This document shows positions 44,763-54,386 of a stretch of 64,000 bases of DNA, in pieces. A program made the position numbers and the translations under genes. The notes under the pieces were generated by a model. It was given only the letters and a program-made list of their open reading frames with translations. It did not search any database and was not told the DNA's origin. This stretch comes from Labrenzia sp. PHM005 (GTDB taxonomy: Bacteria; Pseudomonadota; Alphaproteobacteria; Rhizobiales; Stappiaceae), in contig NZ_CP041191.1 in assembly GCF_006517275.1 (NCBI RefSeq), positions 986,501 to 1,050,500 on the forward strand, given 5' to 3'. Position 1 is the stretch's first letter. Every line of letters starts with the position of its first letter.

Positions 44763-45917
44763 TCAGTCCGCCCGGCCTTTAAGCGATGCGGCAGCCGATT
44801 TGGGTACCAACACCGTAAAGACGGCTTTGTGACGGATTTCTCCGGCGATCCGGCCTGCAGCCTCACCTGAACCGATAAAGACATCGCCACGGCCGTGGCC
44901 TTTGATCGCTGAGCCTGTGTCATCGGCAAGCATCAGGCGCTGAAATGACAGGTCAGGTGCGTCCGGATCCTCAAAACCAGCACTGACGAAAACCGGCATT
45001 CCATATGGCAGTGAACTGTCGTCAATCGCGAGGCTGCGACCAGGGACAAGCGGTAGGCTGGCGGCGCCAATGGGGCCAAGGTCTGGGCCGGTTTCCGTGA
45101 CCTCCCGGAAAAAGATGTACGACCGGTTTTCCTTGAACAGAGCGTCGCGTTTATCTGGATTCTCTTCCAGCCAGTGCCGCAGGCCCGACATCGTAAAGTC
45201 TTCCGGTGTGCCTTCGCCTCTTTGGACGAGAAGCTTGGCAATCCCGGAATAAGGATGGCCGGTTTTACCGGCATAGCCGACCCGCATGGTGCTGCCGTCC
45301 GTCAGTTTGAGCCGGGCCGACCCTTGAACGTGGATGAAATAAGCATCAATGGGGTTTAGCCAGACCAATTCCAGGGCTTCATCGACCAGAGCGCCGTCCA
45401 TGATGGCCGCCCGGTCCGGCATTTCGTTCAATGTTCCTTCAAACAAACGGCCATGGCTGAGATGTTTGGGCCAGCCTTTGGGCTGTTCTTTCTCTGGCAC
45501 ATGAACCAAGCCATCCGGCTTTTGAAGCAGCGGAACGGAAAATCGGCCAGTCTTTTCCCGGGATGCAGAAACTTCCGGTTCGAAGTATCCGGTGACAAAG
45601 CCATTTTGGCGGATTTGAAAAGGCTCGAAGTGATTTTCGAAAAAGATACGGGCGTCGGTGGCCTCATGCGCCGCTGCACACAGGATCTGTTTTTTTTCCT
45701 GGTTCAACCGGAAAAGATCTTTGGAATCAACCGCCCGGGCATCCGGCCCGCAAAACCTTAAAAAAGCAGCAAGTGCCGCCTGATGATCGTCCTTGGCCCA
45801 ACCGGCAAGATCTGCAAACCGGACCGGGGTCAGATCATCTGATTGAAGCGGGCTTTGCGCCATTGCAATTACAGGTCCTGCAACAAAAAGAGACGCGGCC
45901 AAAGCCGCGCCCTTCAT
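44763..45917 (-). CDS. mltA: Membrane-bound lytic murein transglycosylase A
   Basis: A 384-residue exported lytic transglycosylase with a signal peptide (residues 1-20, MKGAALAASLFVAGPVIAMA). The MltA beta-barrel has FVTGYFEPEVSASREKTGRF, WLNPIDAYFIHVQGSARL and the 3D domain with LMLADDTGSAIKGHGRGDVF, where the catalytic Asp lies. There is no lipobox, so it may be soluble periplasmic. It lies between a Tim44-like gene and Smr. Confidence 0.9.
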   Translation of the reverse strand: MKGAALAASLFVAGPVIAMAQSPLQSDDLTPVRFADLAGWAKDDHQAALAAFLRFCGPDARAVDSKDLFRLNQEKKQILCAAAHEATDARIFFENHFEPFQIRQNGFVTGYFEPEVSASREKTGRFSVPLLQKPDGLVHVPEKEQPKGWPKHLSHGRLFEGTLNEMPDRAAIMDGALVDEALELVWLNPIDAYFIHVQGSARLKLTDGSTMRVGYAGKTGHPYSGIAKLLVQRGEGTPEDFTMSGLRHWLEENPDKRDALFKENRSYIFFREVTETGPDLGPIGAASLPLVPGRSLAIDDSSLPYGMPVFVSAGFEDPDAPDLSFQRLMLADDTGSAIKGHGRGDVFIGSGEAAGRIAGEIRHKAVFTVLVPKSAAASLKGRAD

Positions 45918-45978
45918 ACATCTTGCCACGCCGGACGGCTGCGGTTTCCCGGAGACGCCAGCCGGATATCTCACGGAT

Positions 45979-46716
45979 TTACTCTGCGGATTCGGTCGCG
46001 ACCAGTTTCCAGTTCGGATCCCGCGACGCGGTGTCGCGTGCAAAAGTCCAGATGTCGATAACTTCCGTGACCTTGGCCGGATCGCCGTCGACCACCTCGC
46101 CGCCTTTGTCGCGGGTCGCGGAAATCAGCTGGCTGTGGATCTTAACCGTCACCTGAGCCGTAGTGCCTTTCAGGGCCGCTTCAACTATTTCCGCCTTGTC
46201 GATACCGACGAAGGTGGATTCGATGGTTTCCCCTCGCTTAACCCGGTCATCAATGGCGGCGCTAAACCCATCATACACATCGCGCGACAGCAGGTTCTTG
46301 AGAGCCTTTTTGTCACCATCGGCAAAAGCCATGACGATCATTTCATAAGCGGCTTTAGCCCCTTGAATGAAGGGCTCCGGTTCAAAGCTGCGGTCAGCAG
46401 AAAGGATCTGCTTCAGCGCGCTGTTGAGGGCAGTCCCGGCCGGAGCCACTTTGTCGATGATGACTTCACCATCTTCTTCCTGGCGGGCCGCGCCCATATC
46501 ATCATAGTCATCTGGGGACTGCTGGCCTTGGTTCGGCAATGGAATGACATTGTCCTGGCCATTGGCCTGCCCGTTCGGCTGTTCGGGCTTGGAATAAGGA
46601 TCAAACGGCGGGCGCTCCTCGCCGGTGCGCTTTCCCAGGACAGAGCGCAGTCGAAACAAAATAAAGACCGCAAGTCCCAAGAGCAGTAGATTTAGGGGAT
46701 CAAAAATTTCATTCAT
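45979..46716 (-). CDS. Tim44/TimA-domain membrane-associated protein
   Basis: A 245-residue protein with one N-terminal membrane helix (residues 6-22, FDPLNLLLLGLAVFILF), a long Pro/Gln/Asn-rich linker (30-85) and a C-terminal Tim44 domain (FIQGAKAAYEMIVMAFADGDKKALKNLL). Bacterial TimA proteins resemble mitochondrial Tim44 but lack its import function. It is 62 nt upstream of mltA on the same strand and divergent from fxsA, a common alphaproteobacterial arrangement. Confidence 0.85.
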   Translation of the reverse strand: MNEIFDPLNLLLLGLAVFILFRLRSVLGKRTGEERPPFDPYSKPEQPNGQANGQDNVIPLPNQGQQSPDDYDDMGAARQEEDGEVIIDKVAPAGTALNSALKQILSADRSFEPEPFIQGAKAAYEMIVMAFADGDKKALKNLLSRDVYDGFSAAIDDRVKRGETIESTFVGIDKAEIVEAALKGTTAQVTVKIHSQLISATRDKGGEVVDGDPAKVTEVIDIWTFARDTASRDPNWKLVATESAE

Positions 46717-46968
46717 CTTCTGTTCCGGCTACCCTTTCAAGGGCTGCAAAGCCGCCCCCGACTTGTTTCGCAAGGCCCGCGTTCAACGCTTGGGTCTTAA
46801 ACTTCCTATGTAGGAGGTTCTTCAATCAGCATCCAGACCCAAGAGCAAGACCGAAATTGGGACTAGTGCACATTCATTGCGACTGCCAGCTCGCATTTTT
46901 GTGACACAATGTCTACCTTCACGTATGAAACCGAGTTGTTCACCACCCTAGCAGACGATGGAGCTTCC

Positions 46969-47487
46969 GTGGGACTTTATATCATAGCAGGAATTATTCT
47001 CCTGCCGCTGATCGAAATCTCTGTTTTTATTTGGATTGGCGAAATCCTAGGTGTTTTGCCGACGATTCTGCTGACCGTGCTCACTGCTATGGCGGGCACG
47101 ATCATGCTGCGTCATCAGGGCTTGTCACTTTTGATGCGCATGCAGCAGGAACTGGACGGTGGCCGCGCGCCGGGCAATGAGGTGATGCAAGGCGCAATGA
47201 TCGTTTTGGCCAGCATTCTTTTGCTGATCCCGGGATTTGTGACCGATGCCATTGGCCTACTGCTTTTTATTCCCCCTATCCGGGAGGCTTTGGCGCAATT
47301 CATTATTGCTCGTTCCAATGTTGTCATCATGGAGGGCAGCAGCATGCACCGGCGGCCGGATGATCATGTTGTGGATCTCGATGCAGAAGATTGGACCGAA
47401 GCCCAAAACAGCTCGGGAAACGGAAATGAGGCCGGTCAACCGCGGATCAGCCCCTGGAATGACGGTTCTGAAAAGCCAAACTCTTAA
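46969..47487 (+). CDS. fxsA: FxsA family membrane protein
   Basis: A 172-residue protein with two or three N-terminal membrane helices (ILLPLIEISVFIWIGEILG and GAMIVLASILLLIPGFVTDAIG) and the conserved IPPIREAL block. The E. coli protein affects F-plasmid exclusion of T7; its native role is unknown. The start is set at GTG with GGAG 5 nt upstream, giving the usual length; an ATG 20 codons earlier is possible. In many relatives secB follows fxsA; here an acyltransferase does. Confidence 0.85.
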   Translation: MGLYIIAGIILLPLIEISVFIWIGEILGVLPTILLTVLTAMAGTIMLRHQGLSLLMRMQQELDGGRAPGNEVMQGAMIVLASILLLIPGFVTDAIGLLLFIPPIREALAQFIIARSNVVIMEGSSMHRRPDDHVVDLDAEDWTEAQNSSGNGNEAGQPRISPWNDGSEKPNS

Positions 47488-47605
47488 GAAAATCCGGGAA
47501 TTCTTGAACAAAATTCACTGAAATGTGACTGCGCTGTATGCGTAATTTTTACCAGTTGCGCGTTAGACCGGCTTTTCTTGCAGTTTGCGGAACAGGAAAC
47601 CGGAC

Positions 47606-48640
47606 ATGATCCAGGCTCGGCGCGTCGATTGGGTAGATACAGCAAAAGGCATCTGCATCATCTTCGTTGTGATGATGCATTCCGTGCTTGGTGTTGAAGC
47701 AGCGGCTGGTGAAAAAGGCTGGATGCATGCCGTAATTGCATTCGCTGCGCCTTTCCGGATGCCAGACTTCTTTCTGATCTCCGGATTGTTCCTGTCGAAC
47801 GTCATTGGACGTGACTGGAAGCTCTATGCCGACCGGAAAGTCGTTCATTTCGCTTACTTTTATGTGCTTTGGATGACTATCCAGTTCATTGTAAAAGCGC
47901 CGGTCTTTGCCGATGAAATGGGCGCAGCTGGTGCGCTCCAGTTCTATTTCGTGAGCTTCGTTCAGCCGTTTGGCACGCTGTGGTTCATTTACATGCTGCC
48001 GGTCTTTTTCGTGGTCTGCAAGATCGCCCATGACAAGGGCATTCCCTGGCAACTGATGCTCGGTGTTGCCGCCCTCTTGCAGATCGCACCGATCCACACC
48101 GGCTGGTTATTGGTCGATGAGTTCGCCTCGCGTTTCGTTTATTTTTATGCTGGCTACATTTTTGCGCCAAAAATCTTTGAGCTGGCCGATTGGGCGCGTG
48201 AGCGTGTGTCCTTGAGCCTGGTTCTGCTTCTGGCCTGGGGCTTGGTGAATGGTGCTCTGGTTTACATTGGCTGGTCTGCTTTGCCCTTTGTGTCTCTGGC
48301 GCTGGGCGCGGCTGGCGCCGGGGCGATCATCCTGACCAGCACATTGATCGTCAAAGCAGGCAGCATGGATTTCTTGCGCCACTTTGGTGCGAATTCGATT
48401 GTTATCTATCTGGCGTTTTTCTTCCCTATGGGTGTGTCCCGCGTGATCCTGCTGAAGCTCGGTATGTTGGACATCGGCACCATATCGCTGGTCGTGAATA
48501 TCGTTTCAGTGATCAGTCCGATGATCCTGTTCTGGCTGATCCAGAAAACCGGGTTCGGCTGGTTCCTCTTCAAGCGGCCAAAATGGGCCTATTTAGGTGG
48601 AACTTTCGGGAAACAGCGCGTTCCGCAAGCCGCGGAATAG
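47606..48640 (+). CDS. Acyltransferase 3 family membrane protein
   Basis: A 344-residue protein with about ten hydrophobic helices. The N-terminus RVDWVDTAKGICIIFVVMMHS matches the AT3 family, in which the histidine of the MMHS segment is thought to be catalytic. Such enzymes O-acylate surface glycans, lipids or antibiotics at the inner membrane. The start ATG has AGGAAA 8 nt upstream. Neighbours give no clue to the substrate. Confidence 0.85.
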   Translation: MIQARRVDWVDTAKGICIIFVVMMHSVLGVEAAAGEKGWMHAVIAFAAPFRMPDFFLISGLFLSNVIGRDWKLYADRKVVHFAYFYVLWMTIQFIVKAPVFADEMGAAGALQFYFVSFVQPFGTLWFIYMLPVFFVVCKIAHDKGIPWQLMLGVAALLQIAPIHTGWLLVDEFASRFVYFYAGYIFAPKIFELADWARERVSLSLVLLLAWGLVNGALVYIGWSALPFVSLALGAAGAGAIILTSTLIVKAGSMDFLRHFGANSIVIYLAFFFPMGVSRVILLKLGMLDIGTISLVVNIVSVISPMILFWLIQKTGFGWFLFKRPKWAYLGGTFGKQRVPQAAE

Positions 48641-48683
48641 GTGCCTGAGACAGAATCCATGTGAAATCTGTGTCTCCAAATAG

Positions 48684-49442
48684 TCAGTCTGCGATCGGGT
48701 GGTTTCGGTCCGAGGCGTTTTGCGCCAGAAGTTTTGTGCCGATTTCTCTGAGCAGCTTGCGGGTCATGGCTGTCTGATAGTCGTCATAACTTGCTGTGAC
48801 TTCGACAAAGGCGCCGGGCCCCCGAATGACCTTTTCGGCGAAATAATCGTCCGTGTGCTCGTCGTTCAAGATGACGAGTGCATTCACGGTGACATTTAGA
48901 AAGCTTGCATCCCGGTAGGCGATCTCCGGTTCAAAACCGGTGTTGTTGGCACCGTCTGATGAGACGTCAATGACGAGGCGCTGACATGGACTGGGCGCGT
49001 TTCTCAAGACTCTTGAGCCATGCGCAAGGGCATAGCCCAGGGCTGTCATGAATTCCTTGTGGCTGCGGGTATTGTCGGCCAATTCGACGGCCGCGGCTGC
49101 AACGGAATTTTCTCCAGTCAAAAACCGCCAGTCCAGCAGGGTCTTTTGCTGATAGTGACCGCTCCATTCAAAACTGGAAAACCAAATCCCGCCAACGGAG
49201 TTGATGGCTTCCACAACCAGTGGATCTTGAAGCGCGTTCGCCAGACCGGTCAGCTGGAGATCATATTCTCTCGCATCGACGCTGGCCGAAACATCCAGGG
49301 CAACAACAAGGGCTAGGGAACAGGGTTCTGCGCGGGCTTCTAAAGGAAAGATCAACAGGCTTGCGGCGGCAAACAGCCCCGCCAGCCGGTTCGGCCGGGA
49401 GCCTGGTGTTTTGGATCGGCGATTGGCTGGCGTATGGGCCAT
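48684..49442 (-). CDS. Exported DUF1194 (von Willebrand A-like) protein
   Basis: A 252-residue protein with a signal peptide (about residues 1-39) and a vWA-like domain. The metal-ion-dependent adhesion site motif is DVSAS in VVALDVSASVDAREYD, followed by the DVSSDGANN segment. DUF1194 proteins are common in rhizobia and of unknown function; protein-protein contact in the periplasm is likely. The start at MAHTPANR has AAGG 10 nt before; a GTG 11 codons earlier is possible. It is divergent from polA. Confidence 0.85.
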   Translation of the reverse strand: MAHTPANRRSKTPGSRPNRLAGLFAAASLLIFPLEARAEPCSLALVVALDVSASVDAREYDLQLTGLANALQDPLVVEAINSVGGIWFSSFEWSGHYQQKTLLDWRFLTGENSVAAAAVELADNTRSHKEFMTALGYALAHGSRVLRNAPSPCQRLVIDVSSDGANNTGFEPEIAYRDASFLNVTVNALVILNDEHTDDYFAEKVIRGPGAFVEVTASYDDYQTAMTRKLLREIGTKLLAQNASDRNHPIAD

Positions 49443-49628
49443 GACCGGGAAGCCTTCGTCCGGGCAAAATCTCACATTTTTGGAACTGAGGAACTTTACG
49501 GCGGGATCTCTGGCTTGGGCAAATCACAAGTCAGAAAGACGGGCAAACACCCATTGAAATCGGAGGCACGGACCTTTGAATGGCAGGAGAACTCTGAAAG
49601 CGGTGGATTAGCTCTTTTCACAAGGGCC

Positions 49629-49651
49629 TGGCGCGGGCAATATCCGCGCCA
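49629..49651 (+). promoter_or_regulatory. Hairpin covering the polA start codon
   Basis: TGGCGCGG (49629-49636) and CCGCGCCA (49644-49651) are perfect 8-bp arms around GCAATAT; the last base is the A of the polA ATG. No Shine-Dalgarno sequence is visible before the start. The stem may limit initiation. Confidence 0.6.
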
Positions 49652-52620
49652 TGTCGACACAAGAATCCTCCGCCGCCCTCACCGCTGATGACCACCTGAT
49701 CCTGGTTGACGGCTCCACGTTTATTTTCCGCGCCTACCATGCGCTGCCGCCCCTGACGCGCAAACCCGACGGCTTGCCCGTTGGTGCGGTTTCCGGGTTC
49801 TGCAACATGCTGTGGAAGCTGCTTCAGGAAGGTCTGACGCCGGAAGAAGGCGATGAGCCGACGCATTTTGCGGTGATTTTTGATCATTCGGCACAGACGT
49901 TCCGCTCTGATATTTACCCGGAGTACAAAGCGCATCGGCCACCGCCGCCGGAAGATCTGGTGCCGCAATTCGGCCTGATCCGCGAAGCCACCCGGGCCTT
50001 TTCGACCCACTGCATCGAACAGAAAGGTTATGAGGCCGACGACCTGATCGCCACCTACGCGGCCCAGGCCGCAGGTCAAGGGGCGCGGGTGACGATTGTT
50101 TCCGGCGACAAGGATCTGATGCAGCTGATCGGGCCGACTGTTGGCATGATCGACACGATGAAAAACAAGATTTTCGGCGAGCCGGAGGTTTTTGAAAAAT
50201 TCGGCGTTGGTCCAGACAAGGTCATCGAGGTTCAATCGCTTGCCGGCGACAGCGTCGACAATGTGCCCGGTGTGCCTGGTATTGGCTTGAAGACCGCCGC
50301 GCTCCTGATCAATGAGTTCGGCGATCTGGAGACCCTGCTTGCCCAGGCCGAAACCATCAAACAAAAGAAACGCCGGGAGAACCTGATCGAATTTGCCGAT
50401 CAGGCGCGGATTTCCAAAGAGCTGGTGACTCTGAAACAGGATGTGCCGGTGGAAACACCGGTTGGCGATCTGTCGGTCAGCGATGTGGATGGCCCCAAGG
50501 CGGTCGGCTTCCTGAAAGCCATGGGATTCACCACGCTGACCAAAAAGGTTGCCGAAGTCACCGGCGCGGAATTGGCCAACATCGAACCGGTCGACTACCA
50601 GGTCCCCGGCTGGGATGTGCCGGACCGCAAGGGCCGGATGATGGAGCGCCCGGGCGGGGCGGCTGCCGCTGACCCCGCGGAGAGTGCTGAAGGTGCCGGC
50701 GGGCCGGACGGTTTGATGGTGCCGCAAACCGTTGCCGATGAGCGCGCGGCCAAGATCGGTGCGCTTCCGGTCGACAACAGCGCCTATGAGACCGTCACCA
50801 CGCTGGAGCAGCTGCAACCGTGGATCGACGCAGCCTATGAGAAGGGGTATGTGGCCTTCGACACGGAAACCACCTCGCTCGATGCCATGCAGGCCGAACT
50901 GGTCGGCATTTCCTTAAGTTCTGAACCTGGAAAAGCCTGTTACATTCCGCTGACCCATAAGGACGGTGAGGGGGATCTGTTGGGCGGTGGCGGATTGCTG
51001 CCGGGTCAGATCCCGCTGAATGAGGCGTTCAAGGCCCTGAAACCAATGCTGGAAGACCGCGGCGTCCTCAAAATCGCTCAGAACCTCAAATACGACTGGC
51101 TGGTGATGACCCGCTATGGTGTCGACATCGGCCCGTACGACGACACGATGCAGCTCTCCTACACTGTCGATGCCGGCAAGGGCGGCAATGGCATGGATGA
51201 GCTCTCCGAGCGCTGGCTCGGCCACAAGCCGATCCCGTTCAAGGAGGTTTGCGGTTCGGGCAAGTCGATGATCACCTTCGACAAGGTGCCGATCGACAAG
51301 GCAACTGCCTATGCTGCCGAAGACGCCGATGTCACCTTGCGCCTGTGGTTGATCCTGAAACCGCGCCTTGCCAGCGATCACATGGCAACCGTTTATGAAA
51401 CGCTGGAACGGCCCATGGTGCCGGTGCTGGCGCGCATGGAAAAGCGCGGTATTTCCGTTGACCGGCAGATGCTCTCCCGCCTCTCCGGTGATTTTGCGCA
51501 AGGCGCGGCGGCGCTGGAAGCGGAAATCTATGAGCTTGCCGGCGAAACCTTCAATGTCGGCTCTCCCAAGCAGCTTGGCGAAATCCTCTTCGGTAAAATG
51601 GGTTTGCCGGGCGGCAAGAAGACCAAGACCGGCGCCTGGTCGACGTCGGCTCAGGTTCTGGAAGATCTGGCCGCCGAAGGCCATGCATTGCCGTCAAAGA
51701 TCGTTGAGTGGCGCCAGCTTTCCAAGCTGAAATCCACCTATACTGATGCCCTGCCCGGCTATATCCATCCGGAAACCAAGCGCGTTCACACGTCCTATGC
51801 TTTGGCGGCGACCACCACCGGACGTCTTTCCTCATCCGAGCCGAACCTTCAGAACATTCCTGTACGCACGGAAGCGGGACGGAAAATCCGCCAAGCGTTT
51901 ATCGCCGAAAAGGGTCACAAGCTGATCTCGGCCGATTACAGCCAGATCGAGCTGCGTGTGCTTGCCCATATGGCGGATATTCCGCAGCTGAAAAAAGCCT
52001 TCGAGGACGGGCTCGACATTCACGCCATGACGGCCTCGGAAATGTTCGGAACACCGATTGAAGGCATGGATCCGATGGTCCGCCGGCAAGCCAAGGCGAT
52101 CAACTTCGGCATCATCTACGGCATTTCCGCCTTTGGCTTGGCCAACCAGCTCGGCATCGGCCGGGGGGAAGCCAGCGACTACATAAAAACCTATTTCGAG
52201 CGTTTCCCTGGCATCAAGGAGTATATGGAAGCGATCAAGAAGCAGGTTCATGCGGACGGCTATGTCACCACGATCTTTGGCCGTAAGGCCCATTATCCGG
52301 ACGTGAACACCAAGAACCCGAACATGCGCAACTTCTATGAACGGGCGGCGATCAACGCCCCGATCCAGGGCTCGGCGGCCGATATCCTGCGCCGCGCCAT
52401 GGTGCGCATGGAAGATCGGCTGACCGACGCAAAGCTGAATGCACAAATGCTTTTGCAAGTGCACGACGAACTGATCTTTGAGGTGCCGGATGCTGAGGTC
52501 GAGGCGACCATTCCACTAATCAAGGACGTCATGGAGAACGCCTGCGATCCGGCTCTGAAACTCTCCGTCCCGCTGCAAGTAGACGCCCGCGCGGCCGACA
52601 ATTGGGATGAGGCGCATTAG
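49651..52620 (+). CDS. polA: DNA polymerase I
   Basis: A 989-residue repair and Okazaki-fragment polymerase. Residues ~12-300 are the 5'-3' exonuclease (YPEYKAHRPPPPEDLVPQ and GDSVDNVPGVPGIG), ~380-570 the 3'-5' proofreading exonuclease (FDTETTSLDAMQAEL keeps the acidic pair) and the rest the family A polymerase, with SADYSQIELRVLAH and the O-helix RRQAKAINFGIIYG, then HDELIFEVP. All three activities look intact. The start lies in a hairpin (49629-49651). Confidence 0.97.
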   Translation: MSTQESSAALTADDHLILVDGSTFIFRAYHALPPLTRKPDGLPVGAVSGFCNMLWKLLQEGLTPEEGDEPTHFAVIFDHSAQTFRSDIYPEYKAHRPPPPEDLVPQFGLIREATRAFSTHCIEQKGYEADDLIATYAAQAAGQGARVTIVSGDKDLMQLIGPTVGMIDTMKNKIFGEPEVFEKFGVGPDKVIEVQSLAGDSVDNVPGVPGIGLKTAALLINEFGDLETLLAQAETIKQKKRRENLIEFADQARISKELVTLKQDVPVETPVGDLSVSDVDGPKAVGFLKAMGFTTLTKKVAEVTGAELANIEPVDYQVPGWDVPDRKGRMMERPGGAAAADPAESAEGAGGPDGLMVPQTVADERAAKIGALPVDNSAYETVTTLEQLQPWIDAAYEKGYVAFDTETTSLDAMQAELVGISLSSEPGKACYIPLTHKDGEGDLLGGGGLLPGQIPLNEAFKALKPMLEDRGVLKIAQNLKYDWLVMTRYGVDIGPYDDTMQLSYTVDAGKGGNGMDELSERWLGHKPIPFKEVCGSGKSMITFDKVPIDKATAYAAEDADVTLRLWLILKPRLASDHMATVYETLERPMVPVLARMEKRGISVDRQMLSRLSGDFAQGAAALEAEIYELAGETFNVGSPKQLGEILFGKMGLPGGKKTKTGAWSTSAQVLEDLAAEGHALPSKIVEWRQLSKLKSTYTDALPGYIHPETKRVHTSYALAATTTGRLSSSEPNLQNIPVRTEAGRKIRQAFIAEKGHKLISADYSQIELRVLAHMADIPQLKKAFEDGLDIHAMTASEMFGTPIEGMDPMVRRQAKAINFGIIYGISAFGLANQLGIGRGEASDYIKTYFERFPGIKEYMEAIKKQVHADGYVTTIFGRKAHYPDVNTKNPNMRNFYERAAINAPIQGSAADILRRAMVRMEDRLTDAKLNAQMLLQVHDELIFEVPDAEVEATIPLIKDVMENACDPALKLSVPLQVDARAADNWDEAH

Positions 52621-52754
52621 GGGATTTCTGACCTCAACCTGGCGCTGGACGGATACTTGTTCTGTCTGCGCGGTTATCCCTCGAGGCCGCGTTCGTAAGC
52701 GTCCGCAGGGCTAGAGAGTTTGCTTGGATGCCGCTACAGTACTCTCTGTTGTTG

Positions 52755-52779
52755 TCACCCCAGCGCAGGCTGGGGTCCA
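52755..52779 (+). repeat. Palindromic repeat unit of a related family
   Basis: TCACCCCAGCGCAGGCTGGGGTCCA contains the hairpin ACCCCAGC-GCAG-GCTGGGGT. It has the same outline (TCAxCCC...GGGGxTCCA) as the units at 15951 and 16065 but different arms. It is in the 281-bp gap between polA and the L,D-transpeptidase gene, which otherwise holds nothing I recognise. Confidence 0.65.
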
Positions 52780-52901
52780 GTAACCTCATAAAATGGCGTT
52801 ATTTTCCGACCGCTAACGACACGGAGTACCGGGTCTCAGCCGGAGTTTATGCCCGCGAAGGTGGGTGCTGGGACCACAATTCAAGGTGCTCAAGCGTTTT
52901 C

Positions 52902-53441
52902 CTACCCCCGCACCACCATCTGGCAGCCCGGTGCGATCTTGGACAGGATTAACCGCATGTGCTGCGGGTATACGGCGACACAGCCTTCGGTCGGCCGGTA
53001 ATCCTCGCGGGCGATATGGAAGAAAATCGCGCTGCCCTGGCCCTTCACCGGCGGGTACATGTTGCAATCCAGCACAACGACGATGTCGTAGAGCCGGTCG
53101 TCCCGCCACATTTTTTCGTGACTTGCGGCGAACGGCAGATCGACCGGGCGGTTGTAGCGGCGATGGCATGGATCGTCGCACCAGCCCATGCCCGGCTTTA
53201 AAGTTTCAACTGGCAACGAGGTTTGCGGACGAGGACCACGGTCGCCGCGGTAATAAACGTGAAGCACTTCAAAACTGCCGAGTGGGGTTGCGCCGTCGCC
53301 CTCACGTTTGCGCCCAATCACGCCGGAGCGGCCCAAGGCACACGGGACCGTGATCGGCCCACAGCGCAGCACGCCCTTCGTTCTGTCTCTGGGAAGGGCA
53401 TGAACCTCCAGGATCTCCGCCAGTTTTCCGATGCCTTGCAT
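52902..53441 (-). CDS. L,D-transpeptidase catalytic domain protein (YkuD family)
   Basis: A 179-residue protein whose catalytic residues are His142 and Cys154 in FFHIAREDYRPTEGCVAV (HXnTxGCV). The N-terminal half holds VPCALGRSGV and GDGATPLGSF typical of the family. No signal peptide is visible with this start; a longer upstream frame does not add one. L,D-transpeptidases form 3-3 crosslinks or anchor proteins in peptidoglycan; a cytosolic member of the family is also possible. Divergent from cenR. Confidence 0.82.
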   Translation of the reverse strand: MQGIGKLAEILEVHALPRDRTKGVLRCGPITVPCALGRSGVIGRKREGDGATPLGSFEVLHVYYRGDRGPRPQTSLPVETLKPGMGWCDDPCHRRYNRPVDLPFAASHEKMWRDDRLYDIVVVLDCNMYPPVKGQGSAIFFHIAREDYRPTEGCVAVYPQHMRLILSKIAPGCQMVVRG

Positions 53442-53574
53442 ATGAATTTCCGATTTGGCCAATGTGTGCTTCAAAGCTCTTGATAAACCGGCGCTAAAGC
53501 CCGCGTGAAGAAGAATTGACGTGAGGCTGCTTGTAAGGCGACACTTTCCCGCGCACATAAGTGTGACAACGCGC

Positions 53575-53591
53575 TTGTGTTCATTACACAA
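53575..53591. promoter_or_regulatory. Inverted repeat in the cenR promoter region
   Basis: TTGTGT-TCATT-ACACAA, 6-bp perfect arms with a 5-bp spacer, 44 bp before the cenR start. It could be an operator for cenR or for the divergent L,D-transpeptidase gene. I do not recognise the binding protein. Confidence 0.35.
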
Positions 53592-53634
53592 ACTGCCGTG
53601 ATCACGAATAGAATTCTGGCGAGGACCCGACGAG

Positions 53635-54318
53635 ATGACCGCCCGCACAATATTGATTGTCGATGATGATACCGAACTGCGCGAAGCGCTGGTCGAGCAG
53701 CTCTCGCTCTATGATGAGTTTGAGACGCTTCAGGCGGATTCGGCAACATCCGGCATCGCTATGGCCAAGGAAGAGCACATCGACCTTTTGTTGATGGATG
53801 TCGGCTTGCCGGATATCGACGGCCGCGAGGCGGTCAAATTGCTGCGCAAGAGTGGGTTCAAGGCACCGATCATCATGCTGACCGGCCATGACGGCGACAG
53901 CGACACGATCCTGGGCCTCGAAGCCGGTGCCAATGATTATGTCACCAAGCCGTTCAAATTCGCCGTTTTGCTGGCTCGTGTCCGCGCGCATCTGCGCCAA
54001 CATGAACAAAGCGAAGACGCGACTTTCGCCATCGGCCGCTATTCTTTCCGCCCCGCCGCCAAGGTCATGCAGGAAGACAATGGTTCCAAAGTCCGCCTGA
54101 CGGAAAAAGAAACCTCGATCTTAAAGTTTTTGTATCGTGCCGGTGAAAAGCCGGTGACCCGCGATGTGCTGCTGCATGAGGTCTGGGGTTATAACTCCGG
54201 TGTCACCACTCACACGCTGGAAACCCACATTTACCGCCTGCGCCAGAAAATTGAGCGGGACCCCTCCAGTGCAGAGCTGTTGGTGACGGAAGCGGGCGGC
54301 TACAAGCTGGTCCCATAG
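53635..54318 (+). CDS. cenR: OmpR/PhoB-family response regulator, CenR/OtpR-like
   Basis: A 227-residue two-component response regulator. The receiver has the phospho-acceptor Asp55 in LLLMDVGLPD, with acidic pocket Asp10-Asp12, switch Thr83 in MLTGHD and KPF; the effector (residues ~130-225) is a winged helix ending in VTEAGGYKLVP. The sequence closely resembles CenR of Caulobacter and OtpR of Brucella, essential regulators of envelope and cell growth. As in Brucella, a cyclic-nucleotide-binding protein gene follows. No histidine kinase gene lies nearby. Confidence 0.85.
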   Translation: MTARTILIVDDDTELREALVEQLSLYDEFETLQADSATSGIAMAKEEHIDLLLMDVGLPDIDGREAVKLLRKSGFKAPIIMLTGHDGDSDTILGLEAGANDYVTKPFKFAVLLARVRAHLRQHEQSEDATFAIGRYSFRPAAKVMQEDNGSKVRLTEKETSILKFLYRAGEKPVTRDVLLHEVWGYNSGVTTHTLETHIYRLRQKIERDPSSAELLVTEAGGYKLVP

Positions 54319-54386
54319 AACAAACTGTTGTTCTCAGCGTGCATAATCGCTTGTGCACGCATTGATAATCATCGTAAATCTTGGGC

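Noticed and set aside
49618..50817. 399-residue open frame on the - strand opposite polA
   Set aside because: Antisense shadow of the exonuclease part of polA, with no domain of its own.
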